64,000 nt of DNA. Source: an uncultured Pelagibacteraceae bacterium (lineage in GTDB: Bacteria; Pseudomonadota; Alphaproteobacteria; Pelagibacterales; Pelagibacteraceae). Shown piece by piece: positions 46,271 through 55,935 of this stretch. A model generated the notes under the pieces. The model searched no databases, had not been told where the DNA came from, and was given only the letters and a program-made list of their open reading frames with translations. Location: positions 1 to 64,000 of the forward strand of contig CABZCX010000004.1 in assembly GCA_902524345.1 (NCBI GenBank), in the 5' to 3' direction. Every line of letters begins with the position of its first letter. Position 1 is the stretch's first letter. The position numbers and the translations under genes are program-made.

Positions 46271-47531
46271 AAATAAAGAACAATTATTAAATAAAAGATA
46301 TAAAGCTGAACAGCGATTTCGCTTATACGGTCTGAGTGCAATTTTTATGGCACTTTTATTTTTAACAATCTTTATTTTTAAAATTTTTTCAACTGGCTAT
46401 TCAGCTTTTCAAAAAACATGGCTTATTGTTCCAGTAACTTTCGATGCTGAATTAATGATGTTAGACCAAAATCCTTCTAAAGAAGATTTACAGGACGCTG
46501 ATTATTACGATATAGCATTAAAATCAATGGCTGATTTAGATCCAAACGCCAATGAAGATCAAGAAAATGAATTGAAGAGAATGGTGTCTTATTTTTTTGA
46601 AAAAGAAATTAAAAATGAACTTTTAAATGACCCTAATTTAATAGGAAAAACAAAGGAAGTTTATCTAACTGCTTCAGATGATTTAGACCAAGTCTTTAAA
46701 GGAAATTATCCAAGAGATTTACCTGAAGACCAAAGAAGAGTAAGCGATTATCAATTAAAAATTTTTGATCAACTTGTTGCAAATGGTAAGGTTGAAAGTA
46801 AATTTAATATAAGTTTTTTTACAAATGCTGACTCAAGAGAAGCTGAGCTAGCTGGAATAGCAAGTTCATTTATGGGCTCAATTTTTTCTATACTTGTTTG
46901 TTTAATGATAGCTTTTCCTGTTGCGGTTCTAGCTGCAATCTATCTTGAAGAATTTGCCCCTAAAAATAGATTTACTGATTTTATTGAAGTTAATATAAAC
47001 AACTTAGCAGCGGTTCCATCTATAGTTTTTGGTCTATTAGGGTTAGGAGTTTTATTGGCTATATTTCATTTACCAAGGTCTACGCCATTAGTTGGAGGTA
47101 TCACTTTGTCCTTAATGACTTTACCAACAATAATTATAGCTGCTAGAGCATCTTTAAAAGCAGTTCCACCAAGTATAAGAGAGGCAGCACTTGCTATGGG
47201 AGCAAGTCGAATGCAAACCACAATGCATCATACAGTTCCTCTTTCTATGCCTGGCACGTTATCAGGAACAATAATTGGTTTAGCTCAAGCTTTAGGAGAA
47301 ACTGCACCCTTAATTTTAATTGGAATGGTTGCTTTTGTTAACACGATACCTGGATCACCCATGGATCCTGCTGCAAGCTTACCAGTTCAAATTTATATTT
47401 GGGCTGAAAGTGCTGAAAGGGGATTTGTAGAAAAAGTTTCGGCATGTATAATGGTCTTACTTGGCTTTTTAATAATAATGAATTTATTTGCCCAAATAAT
47501 TAGACATAAGTTTGAGAAAAAATGGAGTTAA
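46263..47531 (+). CDS. pstA: Phosphate ABC transporter permease PstA
   Basis: Partner permease of PstC. The 422-residue protein has an N-terminal helix (about 23-45), a hydrophilic periplasmic region of some 140 residues, then the permease core with [22 protein letters not shown] and the loop [26 protein letters not shown] (in segments). The long periplasmic insert is characteristic of alphaproteobacterial PstA. It overlaps pstC by 8 bases and lies 1 base before the pstB start. Confidence 0.93.
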   Translation: MNKNKEQLLNKRYKAEQRFRLYGLSAIFMALLFLTIFIFKIFSTGYSAFQKTWLIVPVTFDAELMMLDQNPSKEDLQDADYYDIALKSMADLDPNANEDQENELKRMVSYFFEKEIKNELLNDPNLIGKTKEVYLTASDDLDQVFKGNYPRDLPEDQRRVSDYQLKIFDQLVANGKVESKFNISFFTNADSREAELAGIASSFMGSIFSILVCLMIAFPVAVLAAIYLEEFAPKNRFTDFIEVNINNLAAVPSIVFGLLGLGVLLAIFHLPRSTPLVGGITLSLMTLPTIIIAARASLKAVPPSIREAALAMGASRMQTTMHHTVPLSMPGTLSGTIIGLAQALGETAPLILIGMVAFVNTIPGSPMDPAASLPVQIYIWAESAERGFVEKVSACIMVLLGFLIIMNLFAQIIRHKFEKKWS

Positions 47532-47532
47532 G

Positions 47533-48288
47533 ATGATAAAGATTAAAGCAAAAGATGTTGATGTTTTTTATGGAAAAAAACAAGCGCTCTTTAATATAAG
47601 TTTAGATATTGAGGAAAATCAAGTAACGGCATTAATTGGTCCATCTGGTTGTGGTAAATCAACTTTCCTAAGATGTATTAATAGAATGAATGATGTAATT
47701 GATATCTGTAGTGTTAAAGGAGAAATTTTAATTAATGATTTTAATATCAATGATAAAAGTTGTGATGTCGTAAGACTAAGAGAAAAAATTGGTATGGTTT
47801 TTCAAAAACCCAATCCTTTCCCAAAAACTTTATATGAAAATGTGTCTTACGGTCCAACAATTCATGGTATGGCTCAATCAAAACAAGAAATGGATGAAAT
47901 TGTTGAAACTAGTTTGAAAAAGGCTGCACTATGGGAAGAGGTAAAAGATAGGTTGCATGAACCTGGAACTGGATTATCTGGAGGACAACAGCAAAGACTT
48001 TGTATTGCTAGAGCGATTTCTGTAAAACCTGAAGTTATATTAATGGATGAACCTTGTTCAGCATTAGATCCAATAGCAACAGCACAAATTGAAGAATTGA
48101 TTGATGAGTTAAAAAAAGAGCACACAATAATAATTGTAACTCATTCTATGGCTCAAGCAGCACGTGTTTCTCAAAATACAGGTTTTTTTCATTTAGGTCA
48201 ATTGATTGAACATGGATCTACTGATAAAATATTTAAGAATCCTGATAATAAAAAAACGCAAGATTATATAACAGGGAGGTTTGGATAA
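47533..48288 (+). CDS. pstB: Phosphate ABC transporter ATPase PstB
   Basis: Energises phosphate import. The 251-residue protein has Walker [11 protein letters not shown]-loop [12 protein letters not shown], signature [15 protein letters not shown], Walker [17 protein letters not shown] and the switch histidine in VTHSM. I start at ATG 47533 ([14 protein letters not shown]), right after the pstA stop; an in-frame TTG at 47512 lies within pstA and adds residues not seen in PstB. The stop shares one base with the phoU start. Confidence 0.96.
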   Translation: MIKIKAKDVDVFYGKKQALFNISLDIEENQVTALIGPSGCGKSTFLRCINRMNDVIDICSVKGEILINDFNINDKSCDVVRLREKIGMVFQKPNPFPKTLYENVSYGPTIHGMAQSKQEMDEIVETSLKKAALWEEVKDRLHEPGTGLSGGQQQRLCIARAISVKPEVILMDEPCSALDPIATAQIEELIDELKKEHTIIIVTHSMAQAARVSQNTGFFHLGQLIEHGSTDKIFKNPDNKKTQDYITGRFG

Positions 48289-48995
48289 TGTCTGAAGCAC
48301 CACATACAGTCAAATCTTACGAAGAAGAACTAAAAAATCTTAATGCTAATATAATTAAAATGGGAAGTGCATGTGAAGATTCTTTAGGTAAAGCAATTCA
48401 AGCCATTACAACAAGAGATAATAATATTGCAGAAGCTGTTATTCAAGAAGATGAAAAAATAGATAAATATGAGACTTTAATTGAACAGCAAGTTGTGAAT
48501 TTAATTGCTTTAAGACAACCTATGGCAATTGATTTAAGAGAGACAGTAACGGCTTTGAAAATGTCTTCAGATTTAGAAAGAATAGGTGATTTAGCAAAAA
48601 ATATATCCAAGAGAACACTTTTGCTTAACGAAAATCTTCCAAAGAACTTGGTAGACTCATTGAATAGAGTATCTACCAATGTTCAAAAACAATTAAAATC
48701 AACATTAGATGCTTATCTAGAAAGATCTGCGCCAATGGCAGTAAATGTTTGGGAAGGTGATGAGCAAATAGATGATCTAACAAATCTTTGTATGCAAGAA
48801 GTTATAAAATATCTTAAAGAAAATGAAAAAAATTTAGAAGATGGAACCCATTTATTGTTTGTAACTAAAAACATAGAGCGTATTGGTGATCATACTACAA
48901 ATGTTGCAGAACAAGTTTATTATTTAGTTAAAGGCGAATATTTAGAAGGTGATAGACCCAAGGGAACAGAGCCAATTGTAACCGGAGAAAAATGA
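48288..48995 (+). CDS. phoU: Phosphate signalling protein PhoU
   Basis: Links the Pst transporter to PhoR and holds the Pho response off when phosphate is plentiful. The 235-residue all-helical protein has two PhoU repeats with the metal-binding E/DxxxD motifs: KMSSDLERIGDLAKNISKR and FVTKNIERIGDHTTNVAEQ. A GGGAGG ribosome-binding site lies within the end of pstB. It shares a base with the pstB stop and is 3 bases from phoB. Confidence 0.95.
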   Translation: MSEAPHTVKSYEEELKNLNANIIKMGSACEDSLGKAIQAITTRDNNIAEAVIQEDEKIDKYETLIEQQVVNLIALRQPMAIDLRETVTALKMSSDLERIGDLAKNISKRTLLLNENLPKNLVDSLNRVSTNVQKQLKSTLDAYLERSAPMAVNVWEGDEQIDDLTNLCMQEVIKYLKENEKNLEDGTHLLFVTKNIERIGDHTTNVAEQVYYLVKGEYLEGDRPKGTEPIVTGEK

Positions 48996-48998
48996 TTT

Positions 48999-49682
48999 AT
49001 GTCAGCTCATGTTTTCATAGCTGAAGATGAAGCATCAATTGTTAGTTTGTTAAAGTACAATCTTGAAAAAGAAGGTTATAAAGTCAGTCATTCAGAAAAT
49101 GGAGAAGATGCTCTTAAACAAATAAAATTAAAACAGCCAGATTTAATATTAATGGATTGGATGTTACCAGAATTATCTGGTGTTGAAATTTGTAAAAACT
49201 TAAAAAAAGATAATAAGTTTAATGATATTCCTGTCATTATGTTAACTGCAAAAGGGGAGGAAGAAGACAAATTAAAAGCATTTGATACAGGTGCAGATGA
49301 TTATGTAACTAAACCTTTTAGTCAAAAAGAATTGAATGCTAGAATTAAATCTTTATTGAGAAGATCTAAACCTCAATCATCATCAGATATTGTAGAATTT
49401 ACTGATTTAAAAATAGATCGGATTACAAAAAGAGTTTATAGAAAAGATAAAGAAATTACTTTGGGTCCAACTGAATTTAAACTCTTAGATTTTTTTATCA
49501 AAAATCCAAAAAGAGTTTATTCAAGAGAACAACTCTTAAACAATGTTTGGGGAGAAAATATATATGTTGAGTCTAGAACAGTTGATGTTCATATTAGAAG
49601 ATTAAGACAAGCAATTAACATACAAAATACAAAACCTTTAATTAGAACAGTAAGATCAGCTGGTTATTCTTTAGAATCTTGA
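48999..49682 (+). CDS. phoB: Phosphate-regulon response regulator PhoB
   Basis: Activates Pho-regulon promoters by binding the 11-base-period repeats. The 227-residue OmpR-family protein has a receiver with phospho-acceptor D53 (LILMDWMLPELSG), the KPF motif near residue 104 and a C-terminal winged helix (ESRTVDVHIRRLRQAI, TVRSAGYSL). It is the last gene of the pst operon and its final 19 bases overlap the convergent histidine phosphatase gene. Its targets here are probably the four Pho-box candidates at 39841, 39888, 42995 and 43665. Confidence 0.95.
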   Translation: MSAHVFIAEDEASIVSLLKYNLEKEGYKVSHSENGEDALKQIKLKQPDLILMDWMLPELSGVEICKNLKKDNKFNDIPVIMLTAKGEEEDKLKAFDTGADDYVTKPFSQKELNARIKSLLRRSKPQSSSDIVEFTDLKIDRITKRVYRKDKEITLGPTEFKLLDFFIKNPKRVYSREQLLNNVWGENIYVESRTVDVHIRRLRQAINIQNTKPLIRTVRSAGYSLES

Positions 49683-50188
49683 AGATCTTTGGGTCTTATA
49701 AATTTTTTTAATACTCCCTTTTTCTCAACTTCATTCCAGGATTTAATATCAAACTCAATTTTTGCAAATGCTGCTGTTGGGAATTTATAATTCATTAGTT
49801 TAAAATTATTCGTATTATGATTTTTTGTAAGATTTCGTACTAAATTTTTCACTGATGGTTCATGGTTTATAATCAAAATTGATTTATATTCACTGGATAT
49901 TTCTTTAATTTTTTTTACAATTGCATTCTCATCAACTAAATATAAATCTTTTGAAAAATTAACTTTTTTTGGCTTATTAATTTTCTTGGATAAAATTTGA
50001 AAAGTTTTTTTTGTTCTTTTTGATGATGAAATTAATGCATAATCAAATTCAAATTTTTTTTTAACAAAAAATTCACAAATCATTTTTGCATTTTTCTTGC
50101 CTCTTTTAGTAAGTGGTCTATCAAAATCATTAATACTTAAATCATCCCAACTAGATTTTGCGTGTCTCATGACGTATAATTGATACAT
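49664..50188 (-). CDS. SixA-type histidine phosphatase
   Basis: A 174-residue member of the histidine phosphatase superfamily with the RHA-type catalytic motif YVMRHAKSSW (H9), RPLTKRGKKNA and a late ILIINHEPSVKNLV holding the second catalytic histidine. In E. coli SixA dephosphorylates a phosphohistidine on PtsN-system proteins; the target here is unknown. I start at ATG 50188 because upstream codons would overlap the ppk start. It is divergent from ppk with only 13 bases between starts, and convergent with phoB. Confidence 0.85.
   Translation of the reverse strand: MYQLYVMRHAKSSWDDLSINDFDRPLTKRGKKNAKMICEFFVKKKFEFDYALISSSKRTKKTFQILSKKINKPKKVNFSKDLYLVDENAIVKKIKEISSEYKSILIINHEPSVKNLVRNLTKNHNTNNFKLMNYKFPTAAFAKIEFDIKSWNEVEKKGVLKKFIRPKDLQDSKE
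50175..50180 (+). promoter_or_regulatory. -10 element for ppk inside the sixA start region
   Basis: TATAAT lies 21 bases before the ppk ATG, within the first codons of the divergent phosphatase gene. No good -35 and no Pho-box repeat are visible upstream of it. Confidence 0.35.
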
Positions 50189-50201
50189 AAAATCTAAATA
50201 T

Positions 50202-52358
50202 ATGACTGCTTTAAAAAAACAACATAAAGAAGAGTTGAAATCTAAATATATAAATAGAGAGCTTTCTTGGTTAAAATTCAACGATAGAGTACTTTTAGAG
50301 GCGCAAAATATCGAAAATCCTCTTTATGAAAGAGTAAAGTTTTTATCAATTGCTGGGTCTAATCTAGATGAATTTTTTATGGTCCGTGTAGCTGGGTTAT
50401 ATAGTCAAATAAAACAAGAAGTTGACTCACTAAGCTCTGATGGTTTGACACCTGAAGAGCAAATGGATGAGGTAGTACTTGAAACTAAGAATCTATTAAA
50501 AAAACAGAACAAAATTTTTATTCAACTGATTATGGAATTAAAAAAAAATAATATCAATTTAGTTAAACCAGTTAATTTAAATACTAAGGATAAAAAAAAA
50601 CTTTTAGAAATATTTAAAGAAGAGATTTACCCTTTATTAACACCATCAGCAATTGATCCTGCACATCCATTTCCATTTATAATTAATCAAGGAAGAGCAA
50701 TTGTAATGAAGTTAAGAAAAAAAAATAAAAAAAGGATTTTAAACTCAATAATAGTAATACCAAAAGCATTATCTAGATTTATTGAAATTGAGTCTTCAAA
50801 AAATCATAAGAAATTTGTGATTCTAGATGATGTAATAAGTTTTTTTGCTAATGAAATTTTTCCAGATCATGATTTAGAAAAGAAAATGATTTTTAGAGTA
50901 ATAAGAGACAGCGATGTAGAGATTCAAGAGGAAGCAGAAGATTTGGTTAGATCTTTTGAATTGGCTTTAAAAAGACGTAGAACGGGTGATATTGTTCGTT
51001 TAGAGGTTCTTGAAAATAGTGATAACGAATTGATAAGATTTATAACTAATAAATTAGATATAAATCCTGACTATATTTATGATGTTGCTGGCCTTGTTGG
51101 AATTCAAGATATAGATCAAATATGTAAAGTAAAAAATCCAAAATTAAGATTTAAACATTTTACACCTAGAGAAGTTGAAAGATTAAAAGAATATAATGAT
51201 AATTTTTTTGAAACTATTAAAAAGAAAGATTTAGTTGTTCATCATCCTTTTGAAACATTTGACTCAGTAATTGAATTTTTAAACCAAGCAGCAAATGATA
51301 AAAAAGTTATAGCTATAAAACAAACTCTATATAGAACAACTCTAGACTCACCTATTGTTAAAGCTTTAATAACAGCTGCAGAAAACGGAAAAACAGTTAC
51401 CGCTTTAATTGAAATTAAAGCTAGATTTGATGAGGAAGCTAATATTCAACTATCAAGAAGTTTAGAAAAAGTAGGTGTTCAAATTGTTTATGGTTTTGCT
51501 AAATATAAAACTCATGCAAAATCATCATTAGTTTTAAGAAGAGAACAGGGTAAAATACAAACTTATTTTCATTTAGGAACTGGCAATTATCATCCAGTAA
51601 ATGCTAAAATTTATACTGATTTGTCTTTATTTAGTTGTGATAAGAAAATGGCATCAGATGTAGAAAAGTTTTTCAATTATGTAACAGGATACGCAAAACC
51701 AAAAAATTTAAATAAAATTTCTATTTCGCCAGTAAATATGAGGCAAACCTTAAATGAAAATATTGATGCTGAAATTAAAAATTCTAAAAATGGAAAATTT
51801 GCAGCTATTTGGGCAAAAATGAACTCTTTAGTAGATCCAGAAATTATTGATAAATTTTATGAAGCTTCGAATGCTGGTGTAAAAATTCATTTATTTGTAA
51901 GGGGTGTTTGTTGTTTAAGACCAGGAGTAAAAGATAGATCAGAAAACATATTTGTAAAAAGTATCATAGGAAGATTTTTAGAGCATTCTAGAATTTACTG
52001 CTTTAGTAATGGTACAAAAAAAATGCCTAATAGAAATGCAAAAGTATATATTTCGTCAGCTGATTTAATGCCGAGAAATTTAAATCGAAGGGTAGAACTT
52101 CTAGTCCCAATTGAAAATGAGACTGTTCATGAACAGATCTTAGATCAAATAATGTTGGCAAATTATCTTGATACTAATCAGAGCTGGGAACTTGAAGCTG
52201 ATGGTAATTATAAAAAAATTAAATATAGTAAGAGCGATTCCTTTTCAGCTCATGAATATTTTATGAATAATCCGAGCTTATCTGGAAGAGGTAAAGCTAA
52301 ACTAAGAATGCAGCCTAAACAACTGCACTTAAGATTGATTAAAAGTGGAAGTAATTAA
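50202..52358 (+). CDS. ppk: Polyphosphate kinase 1
   Basis: Reversibly polymerises the gamma phosphate of ATP into polyphosphate at the inner membrane. The 718-residue protein starts with NRELSWLKFNDRVLLEAQ and has an N-terminal helical domain, a PPK head, and two phospholipase-D-like domains. The autophosphorylated histidine lies in TYFHLGTGNYHPVNAKIYTD. RNAKVYISSADLMPRNLNRRVE supplies the second active-site half (written in segments). It overlaps the exopolyphosphatase gene by 14 bases. Confidence 0.96.
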   Translation: MTALKKQHKEELKSKYINRELSWLKFNDRVLLEAQNIENPLYERVKFLSIAGSNLDEFFMVRVAGLYSQIKQEVDSLSSDGLTPEEQMDEVVLETKNLLKKQNKIFIQLIMELKKNNINLVKPVNLNTKDKKKLLEIFKEEIYPLLTPSAIDPAHPFPFIINQGRAIVMKLRKKNKKRILNSIIVIPKALSRFIEIESSKNHKKFVILDDVISFFANEIFPDHDLEKKMIFRVIRDSDVEIQEEAEDLVRSFELALKRRRTGDIVRLEVLENSDNELIRFITNKLDINPDYIYDVAGLVGIQDIDQICKVKNPKLRFKHFTPREVERLKEYNDNFFETIKKKDLVVHHPFETFDSVIEFLNQAANDKKVIAIKQTLYRTTLDSPIVKALITAAENGKTVTALIEIKARFDEEANIQLSRSLEKVGVQIVYGFAKYKTHAKSSLVLRREQGKIQTYFHLGTGNYHPVNAKIYTDLSLFSCDKKMASDVEKFFNYVTGYAKPKNLNKISISPVNMRQTLNENIDAEIKNSKNGKFAAIWAKMNSLVDPEIIDKFYEASNAGVKIHLFVRGVCCLRPGVKDRSENIFVKSIIGRFLEHSRIYCFSNGTKKMPNRNAKVYISSADLMPRNLNRRVELLVPIENETVHEQILDQIMLANYLDTNQSWELEADGNYKKIKYSKSDSFSAHEYFMNNPSLSGRGKAKLRMQPKQLHLRLIKSGSN

Positions 52359-53856
52359 AAGTAAAAATAGTTTAAAATTAAATCAGGCAAAATTAGCTAT
52401 AATAGACATTGGATCAAACTCTATAAGAATGCTAATTTATGAAGATTTCAGTTCTTCTCGTGTGCCTTTTTTTAATGAAAAAGCAATTTGTGAACTTGGA
52501 AAAAATTTAGATAAATCCAAAAAACTTCACAGATCTGGTACCGAATATGCTTTAAAAGTTTTAAAAAGATTCTCTGAAATTTTAAATGTTTCAAAAATCA
52601 CAAATCTTAAAATCATTGCAACAGCAGTTTTAAGAGAAGCGACTGATACAAAACCATTTATTAATGAAGTTGAAAAACTTTTTAAAACTAAGATTAATAT
52701 ATTATCTGGTGAAGAAGAAGCTGAATGCTCAGCTGAGGGAGTAAAAATAGGCTTTGAAAATGTCAATGGATTAGTTGCTGATCTTGGAGGTGGAAGTTTA
52801 GAATTAGCTCGAGTTGAAAATAATATAGTTACTAATAAAACCTCATTACCTATTGGAGTTTTAAGATTATTAAATAATCCTATAGTTAAAAAAAGAAATT
52901 TAGCAAAATATATCAAAAAATTATTAAGAGAAGAAAAATGGCTTTCAAAAAAGAAATTTAATAATCTATATTTAGTTGGAGGTACCTGGCGAGCATTATT
53001 TAAATTACATCTTTTTCAAAATAATCATCCGGTACATATAATTCATCAATATAGTATTGATAACAATGTTTTATCTAAGTTTGTTGAAAAAATTTCATCT
53101 TTTAATAAATCTAAACTTAAAACAGTTGAGTATATTTCAAAATCTAGAACAGCGTATTTACCTTATAGTTGCATTATACTTGATGAAATTATGAGAGTTA
53201 CAAATCCAAGAAATATAATTTGTTCTATAAGCGGTTTGCGTGAAGGTTCTTTATCAATTGACTATTTTAAAGATGTAAAAGAATCAGAAATTTTTCATAA
53301 AGCACTTGAGAATATTGCAAAAAAAAGAGGTGATCTAGGATCGAACTATAAAAAATATTATGATTTTATTCAGCCAGTTTTTGAAGGCAATGAACATTTT
53401 AATAAGAAATTATTATATCTGGCATGTGTATTAAGTCATATGGATTGGGGATTAGGAGCATTTCAAAAAGCTGAATTGGTATTTCAAGAAACAATAAATA
53501 CTCCTTTACTTAGATTGACTCATAAAGAAAGAATACAATTAGCTTTGTCATGTTATTGGCGGTACTGTAGTATCAAGTATAATCCAAAGATGGAGTATCT
53601 AACTTTTTTAAATAATAATGAAATTTTTTCAAGCAAACAAGTTGGAGCAGCATTGAGATTTTCACAATCATTGACCTCGATATCTACGATATTTCTTGAA
53701 GAGTTTAAATTGTATAAAAGAGGTAATGCTGTATTTTTAAAAATTCCATCACAACATCAAGAAATAATCTCAAAACAAGTTACTAAAAGATTTAAAGCTC
53801 TTGCTAGAGAATTATTTTTAGAACCAAGAGTAATTTACTCAAATAATTCAAGATAA
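52345..53856 (+). CDS. ppx: Exopolyphosphatase / GppA-family phosphatase
   Basis: Releases phosphate from polyphosphate ends, or hydrolyses pppGpp. The 503-residue protein has the sugar-kinase/actin-like phosphatase N-domain with IIDIGSNSIRMLIYE near residue 18, SGEEEAECSAEGVK, ADLGGGSLELARV, and a helical C-terminal region as in long Ppx proteins. The start is GTG within the ppk end. Coupling of ppk and ppx on one transcript permits both storage and recovery of phosphate. Confidence 0.92.
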   Translation: MEVIKSKNSLKLNQAKLAIIDIGSNSIRMLIYEDFSSSRVPFFNEKAICELGKNLDKSKKLHRSGTEYALKVLKRFSEILNVSKITNLKIIATAVLREATDTKPFINEVEKLFKTKINILSGEEEAECSAEGVKIGFENVNGLVADLGGGSLELARVENNIVTNKTSLPIGVLRLLNNPIVKKRNLAKYIKKLLREEKWLSKKKFNNLYLVGGTWRALFKLHLFQNNHPVHIIHQYSIDNNVLSKFVEKISSFNKSKLKTVEYISKSRTAYLPYSCIILDEIMRVTNPRNIICSISGLREGSLSIDYFKDVKESEIFHKALENIAKKRGDLGSNYKKYYDFIQPVFEGNEHFNKKLLYLACVLSHMDWGLGAFQKAELVFQETINTPLLRLTHKERIQLALSCYWRYCSIKYNPKMEYLTFLNNNEIFSSKQVGAALRFSQSLTSISTIFLEEFKLYKRGNAVFLKIPSQHQEIISKQVTKRFKALARELFLEPRVIYSNNSR

Positions 53857-54032
53857 ATTAAATTTAATTCTATTTTTAATTGAGTGATATTTTTTTGTAA
53901 CATTATTTTAATTTAAATTCATTTAACTTTAACAATAAGTAAATAATTTTGTAATTTAGTTTATGTATAAAGCATCATCAAAGTTTAAATATTCATTATT
54001 TCTTCCCCTGTTTAAATTTTGTTGATTAACTA

Positions 54033-54066
54033 CTTTCTTCCTTCTCTTAAATGAGAAGGGAGAAAG
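54033..54066. other. Stable hairpin in the 221-base gap after ppx
   Basis: CTTTCTTCCTTCTC and GAGAAGGGAGAAAG form a 14-base stem (one T-G pair) around the loop TTAAAT. Neither side has a T-run, so it is not a classical terminator. It lies 12 bases past the stop of the minus-strand lysine-rich gene and 177 bases after ppx. The rest of the gap (53857-54077) is AT-rich with no supported gene. Confidence 0.55.
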
Positions 54067-54077
54067 ACGATTTGGAA

Positions 54078-54287
54078 TTAATTATTTATAGATGCAGGAG
54101 ACTGCTCTGCATTTTTCTTAGCAAGCTTTTTTGCTTTTTTTTCTGCAACCTTTTTTTCTAGACCAGCAATTTTAATATTAAGGCTTGATAATTTTTTTTC
54201 TTTTGCTGTAATTTTATTTTTAAGTTTGTCTATTGATTTTAATATCTTTGTTTTTTTCTTTTCATTTTTTTTTAGTTTTTTTCTCAT
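54078..54287 (-). CDS. Small lysine-rich coiled-coil protein
   Basis: A 69-residue product of unknown function. Residues about 1-58 are a highly charged continuous helix, about 40% lysine, with heptad-like leucine/isoleucine spacing (IDKLKNKITAKEKKLSSLNIKIAGLEKKV), written here as part only. The end EQSPASINN is polar. There is no signal peptide or transmembrane segment. It looks like a small basic coiled-coil or nucleic-acid-associated protein. A strong ribosome-binding site GGAGG (54293-54297) supports real translation, unusual in a window where most genes lack one. Confidence 0.65.
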   Translation of the reverse strand: MRKKLKKNEKKKTKILKSIDKLKNKITAKEKKLSSLNIKIAGLEKKVAEKKAKKLAKKNAEQSPASINN

Positions 54288-54366
54288 TACTGCCTCCGAA
54301 TTATTTAATATTTGATTTAATCATATAATCCTTAAATAAAAAAGATATTTTGATACAACCTTTAGT

Positions 54367-54858
54367 TTATAGTTTTTTAAGAACTGTTATTAAATAAAAA
54401 AACATTGCTATATGAGAACTATTATTGAATTTTTGATTTAATATTAATTTAAATATCTCTCTTTGATTAAAAAGATGAATTCTAATACCTTGTTCTGGTT
54501 TCGAAATTTTAATTAAGTCTTCTGTGTAATAACCAGTAATTTTAGTAGTTAGTCTTCCAGGTTCATTATAAAAAGTTATTATTTTACTCAATTTTGATCT
54601 AGATCTATATCCTGTTTCTTCTCTTAATTCCTTATATGCTGATTGGAGAGTTGTTTCCTTTTTTTCCACTATGCCAGAAGGAAACTCGTAGTTAATTTTA
54701 TTAATTGGAACTTTTTTTTGGGAAACTACTACATATTTGTCTTTAATCTTAGGTATTACTAATGAAAGATTAGAAGTTTTAAGATAATGATAAAACTCTT
54801 TTTTTTTAAATTTTTTGTTAATTAAACTTATTCGATTGGTAAGTTTTATATTTTTCAA
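54367..54858 (-). CDS. NUDIX hydrolase
   Basis: A 163-residue pyrophosphohydrolase. The Nudix box is visible around residues 58-82 as GIVEKKE, then KELREETGY, with lysine in the place of the usual first arginine; the catalytic EE pair is intact. The layout resembles ADP-ribose pyrophosphatases, but the substrate cannot be told. It overlaps the aquaporin gene by 4 bases and is the last gene of the operon with arsenate reductase. Confidence 0.85.
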   Translation of the reverse strand: MKNIKLTNRISLINKKFKKKEFYHYLKTSNLSLVIPKIKDKYVVVSQKKVPINKINYEFPSGIVEKKETTLQSAYKELREETGYRSRSKLSKIITFYNEPGRLTTKITGYYTEDLIKISKPEQGIRIHLFNQREIFKLILNQKFNNSSHIAMFFYLITVLKKL

Positions 54859-55514
54859 TTTTTTTCTAAAAATAACTTTTTAACAATAAGTAGAGCAATT
54901 AACATTCCAATAAGCTCAGCTAAAATATAATAAGGAGTATTTAAATAACTAATACCAGTAAACGATTCTGTAAATGTTCTAGCAATAGCTACCGCAGGAT
55001 TTGCAAAAGAAGTTGAAGAAGTAAACCAATAACCAGCAGTAATATAAAGACCAACACTAGCAGCAACAGCAATTTTGCCCGACTTCATAGACCCAAAAAT
55101 TATAATTATAAGCCCTAATGTTGCTATTACCTCAGATGTGAGTATGTAAATTCCATCTCTTGATTTAGTAGACAATTCATAAACTTCATGTTCAAAAAAG
55201 AAATTAGCTAAACCAACACCAATTAAGCAACCAACCAATTGAGCAATGATATAGTAGGGTAATAGTTTCTTTTTTAATTTACCCGTTATTGCCATTGCGA
55301 TACTTACAAATGGATTAAAGTGAGCTCCTGATACATCAGCAAAAACTGTAATAAGCACAAATAAACCTGCTCCTGTTGCTATAGTATTAGCTATTAACAT
55401 CACAGCAACATCATTAGTTAAGTTTTCAGCCATTAAACCTGAACCAACAATAATCATTACCAAAAAACAACTGCCTAATAGTTCAGCAAGAAAATAGCGA
55501 CTTTTATTTTTCAT
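54855..55514 (-). CDS. MIP-family channel (AqpS-like aquaglyceroporin)
   Basis: A 219-residue aquaporin-family channel with six helices. The two half-helix loops are AHFNPFVSIAMA (NPF in place of the first NPA) and SFANPAVAIARTFTESF (canonical NPA). In Sinorhizobium the arsenic-operon channel AqpS exports arsenite made by ArsC, and this gene directly follows an ArsC gene (11-base overlap), so arsenite exit is the likely role. No ArsB/Acr3 pump or ArsR is seen here. Water or glycerol transport is the alternative. Confidence 0.85.
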   Translation of the reverse strand: MKNKSRYFLAELLGSCFLVMIIVGSGLMAENLTNDVAVMLIANTIATGAGLFVLITVFADVSGAHFNPFVSIAMAITGKLKKKLLPYYIIAQLVGCLIGVGLANFFFEHEVYELSTKSRDGIYILTSEVIATLGLIIIIFGSMKSGKIAVAASVGLYITAGYWFTSSTSFANPAVAIARTFTESFTGISYLNTPYYILAELIGMLIALLIVKKLFLEKN

Positions 55515-55935
55515 AAAGCAGCTCCATTATTCTTTTATGGATATTATTGTAAACTTTTTCAATTATTTCGTCTTTTTTATTTAAGTCGTTTGTTTCATTA
55601 AGTAATTTTACAGGATCCTCTATATCCCAATGAATTATCTGATCTTTATTTGGCCAAATGGGGCAAACTTCATTATTGGCATTATTACAAACTGTAATCA
55701 CATAATCCATTTTAATTTGACCATTAATAAACTCATTAAAATTTTTAGATCTGTAATTTGAAAGATCATAATGTTTTGATAATAAATAATTCTTCACATC
55801 TTCATTTACTTTTCCTGTTGGATTACTCCCGGCACTAAAACCTTTATACAAATCGTCATACTCATTATTTATAATACTTTCAGCAATAATACTTCTTGCT
55901 GAATTACCTGTGCAGACAAACAAAATATTCTTCAT
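55504..55935 (-). CDS. arsC: Arsenate reductase, low-molecular-weight phosphatase family
   Basis: Reduces arsenate to arsenite, probably with thioredoxin. The 143-residue protein has the phosphatase loop VCTGNSARS (C8, R14), the redox pair C83 and C91 in VCNNANNEVCPIWP, and the aspartate motif HWDIEDP (D107). All three catalytic cysteines are present. It overlaps the aquaporin gene by 11 bases. Arsenate enters through phosphate transporters, which fits the nearby Pst system. Confidence 0.92.
   Translation of the reverse strand: MKNILFVCTGNSARSIIAESIINNEYDDLYKGFSAGSNPTGKVNEDVKNYLLSKHYDLSNYRSKNFNEFINGQIKMDYVITVCNNANNEVCPIWPNKDQIIHWDIEDPVKLLNETNDLNKKDEIIEKVYNNIHKRIMELLYEK

Noticed and set aside
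50189..50281. 31-residue N-terminal extension of the SixA-type protein
   Set aside because: It would overlap the ppk coding start; MYQLYVMRHAKSSW is the normal beginning of the family.
52527..52916. 129-codon minus-strand frame
   Set aside because: Antisense shadow of the ppx actin-like domain.
53857..54032. Possible small RNA or Pho-controlled element in the gap after ppx
   Set aside because: TGTAACA-like words occur, but not at an 11-base period, and no plus-strand gene follows; only the hairpin at 54033 stands out.
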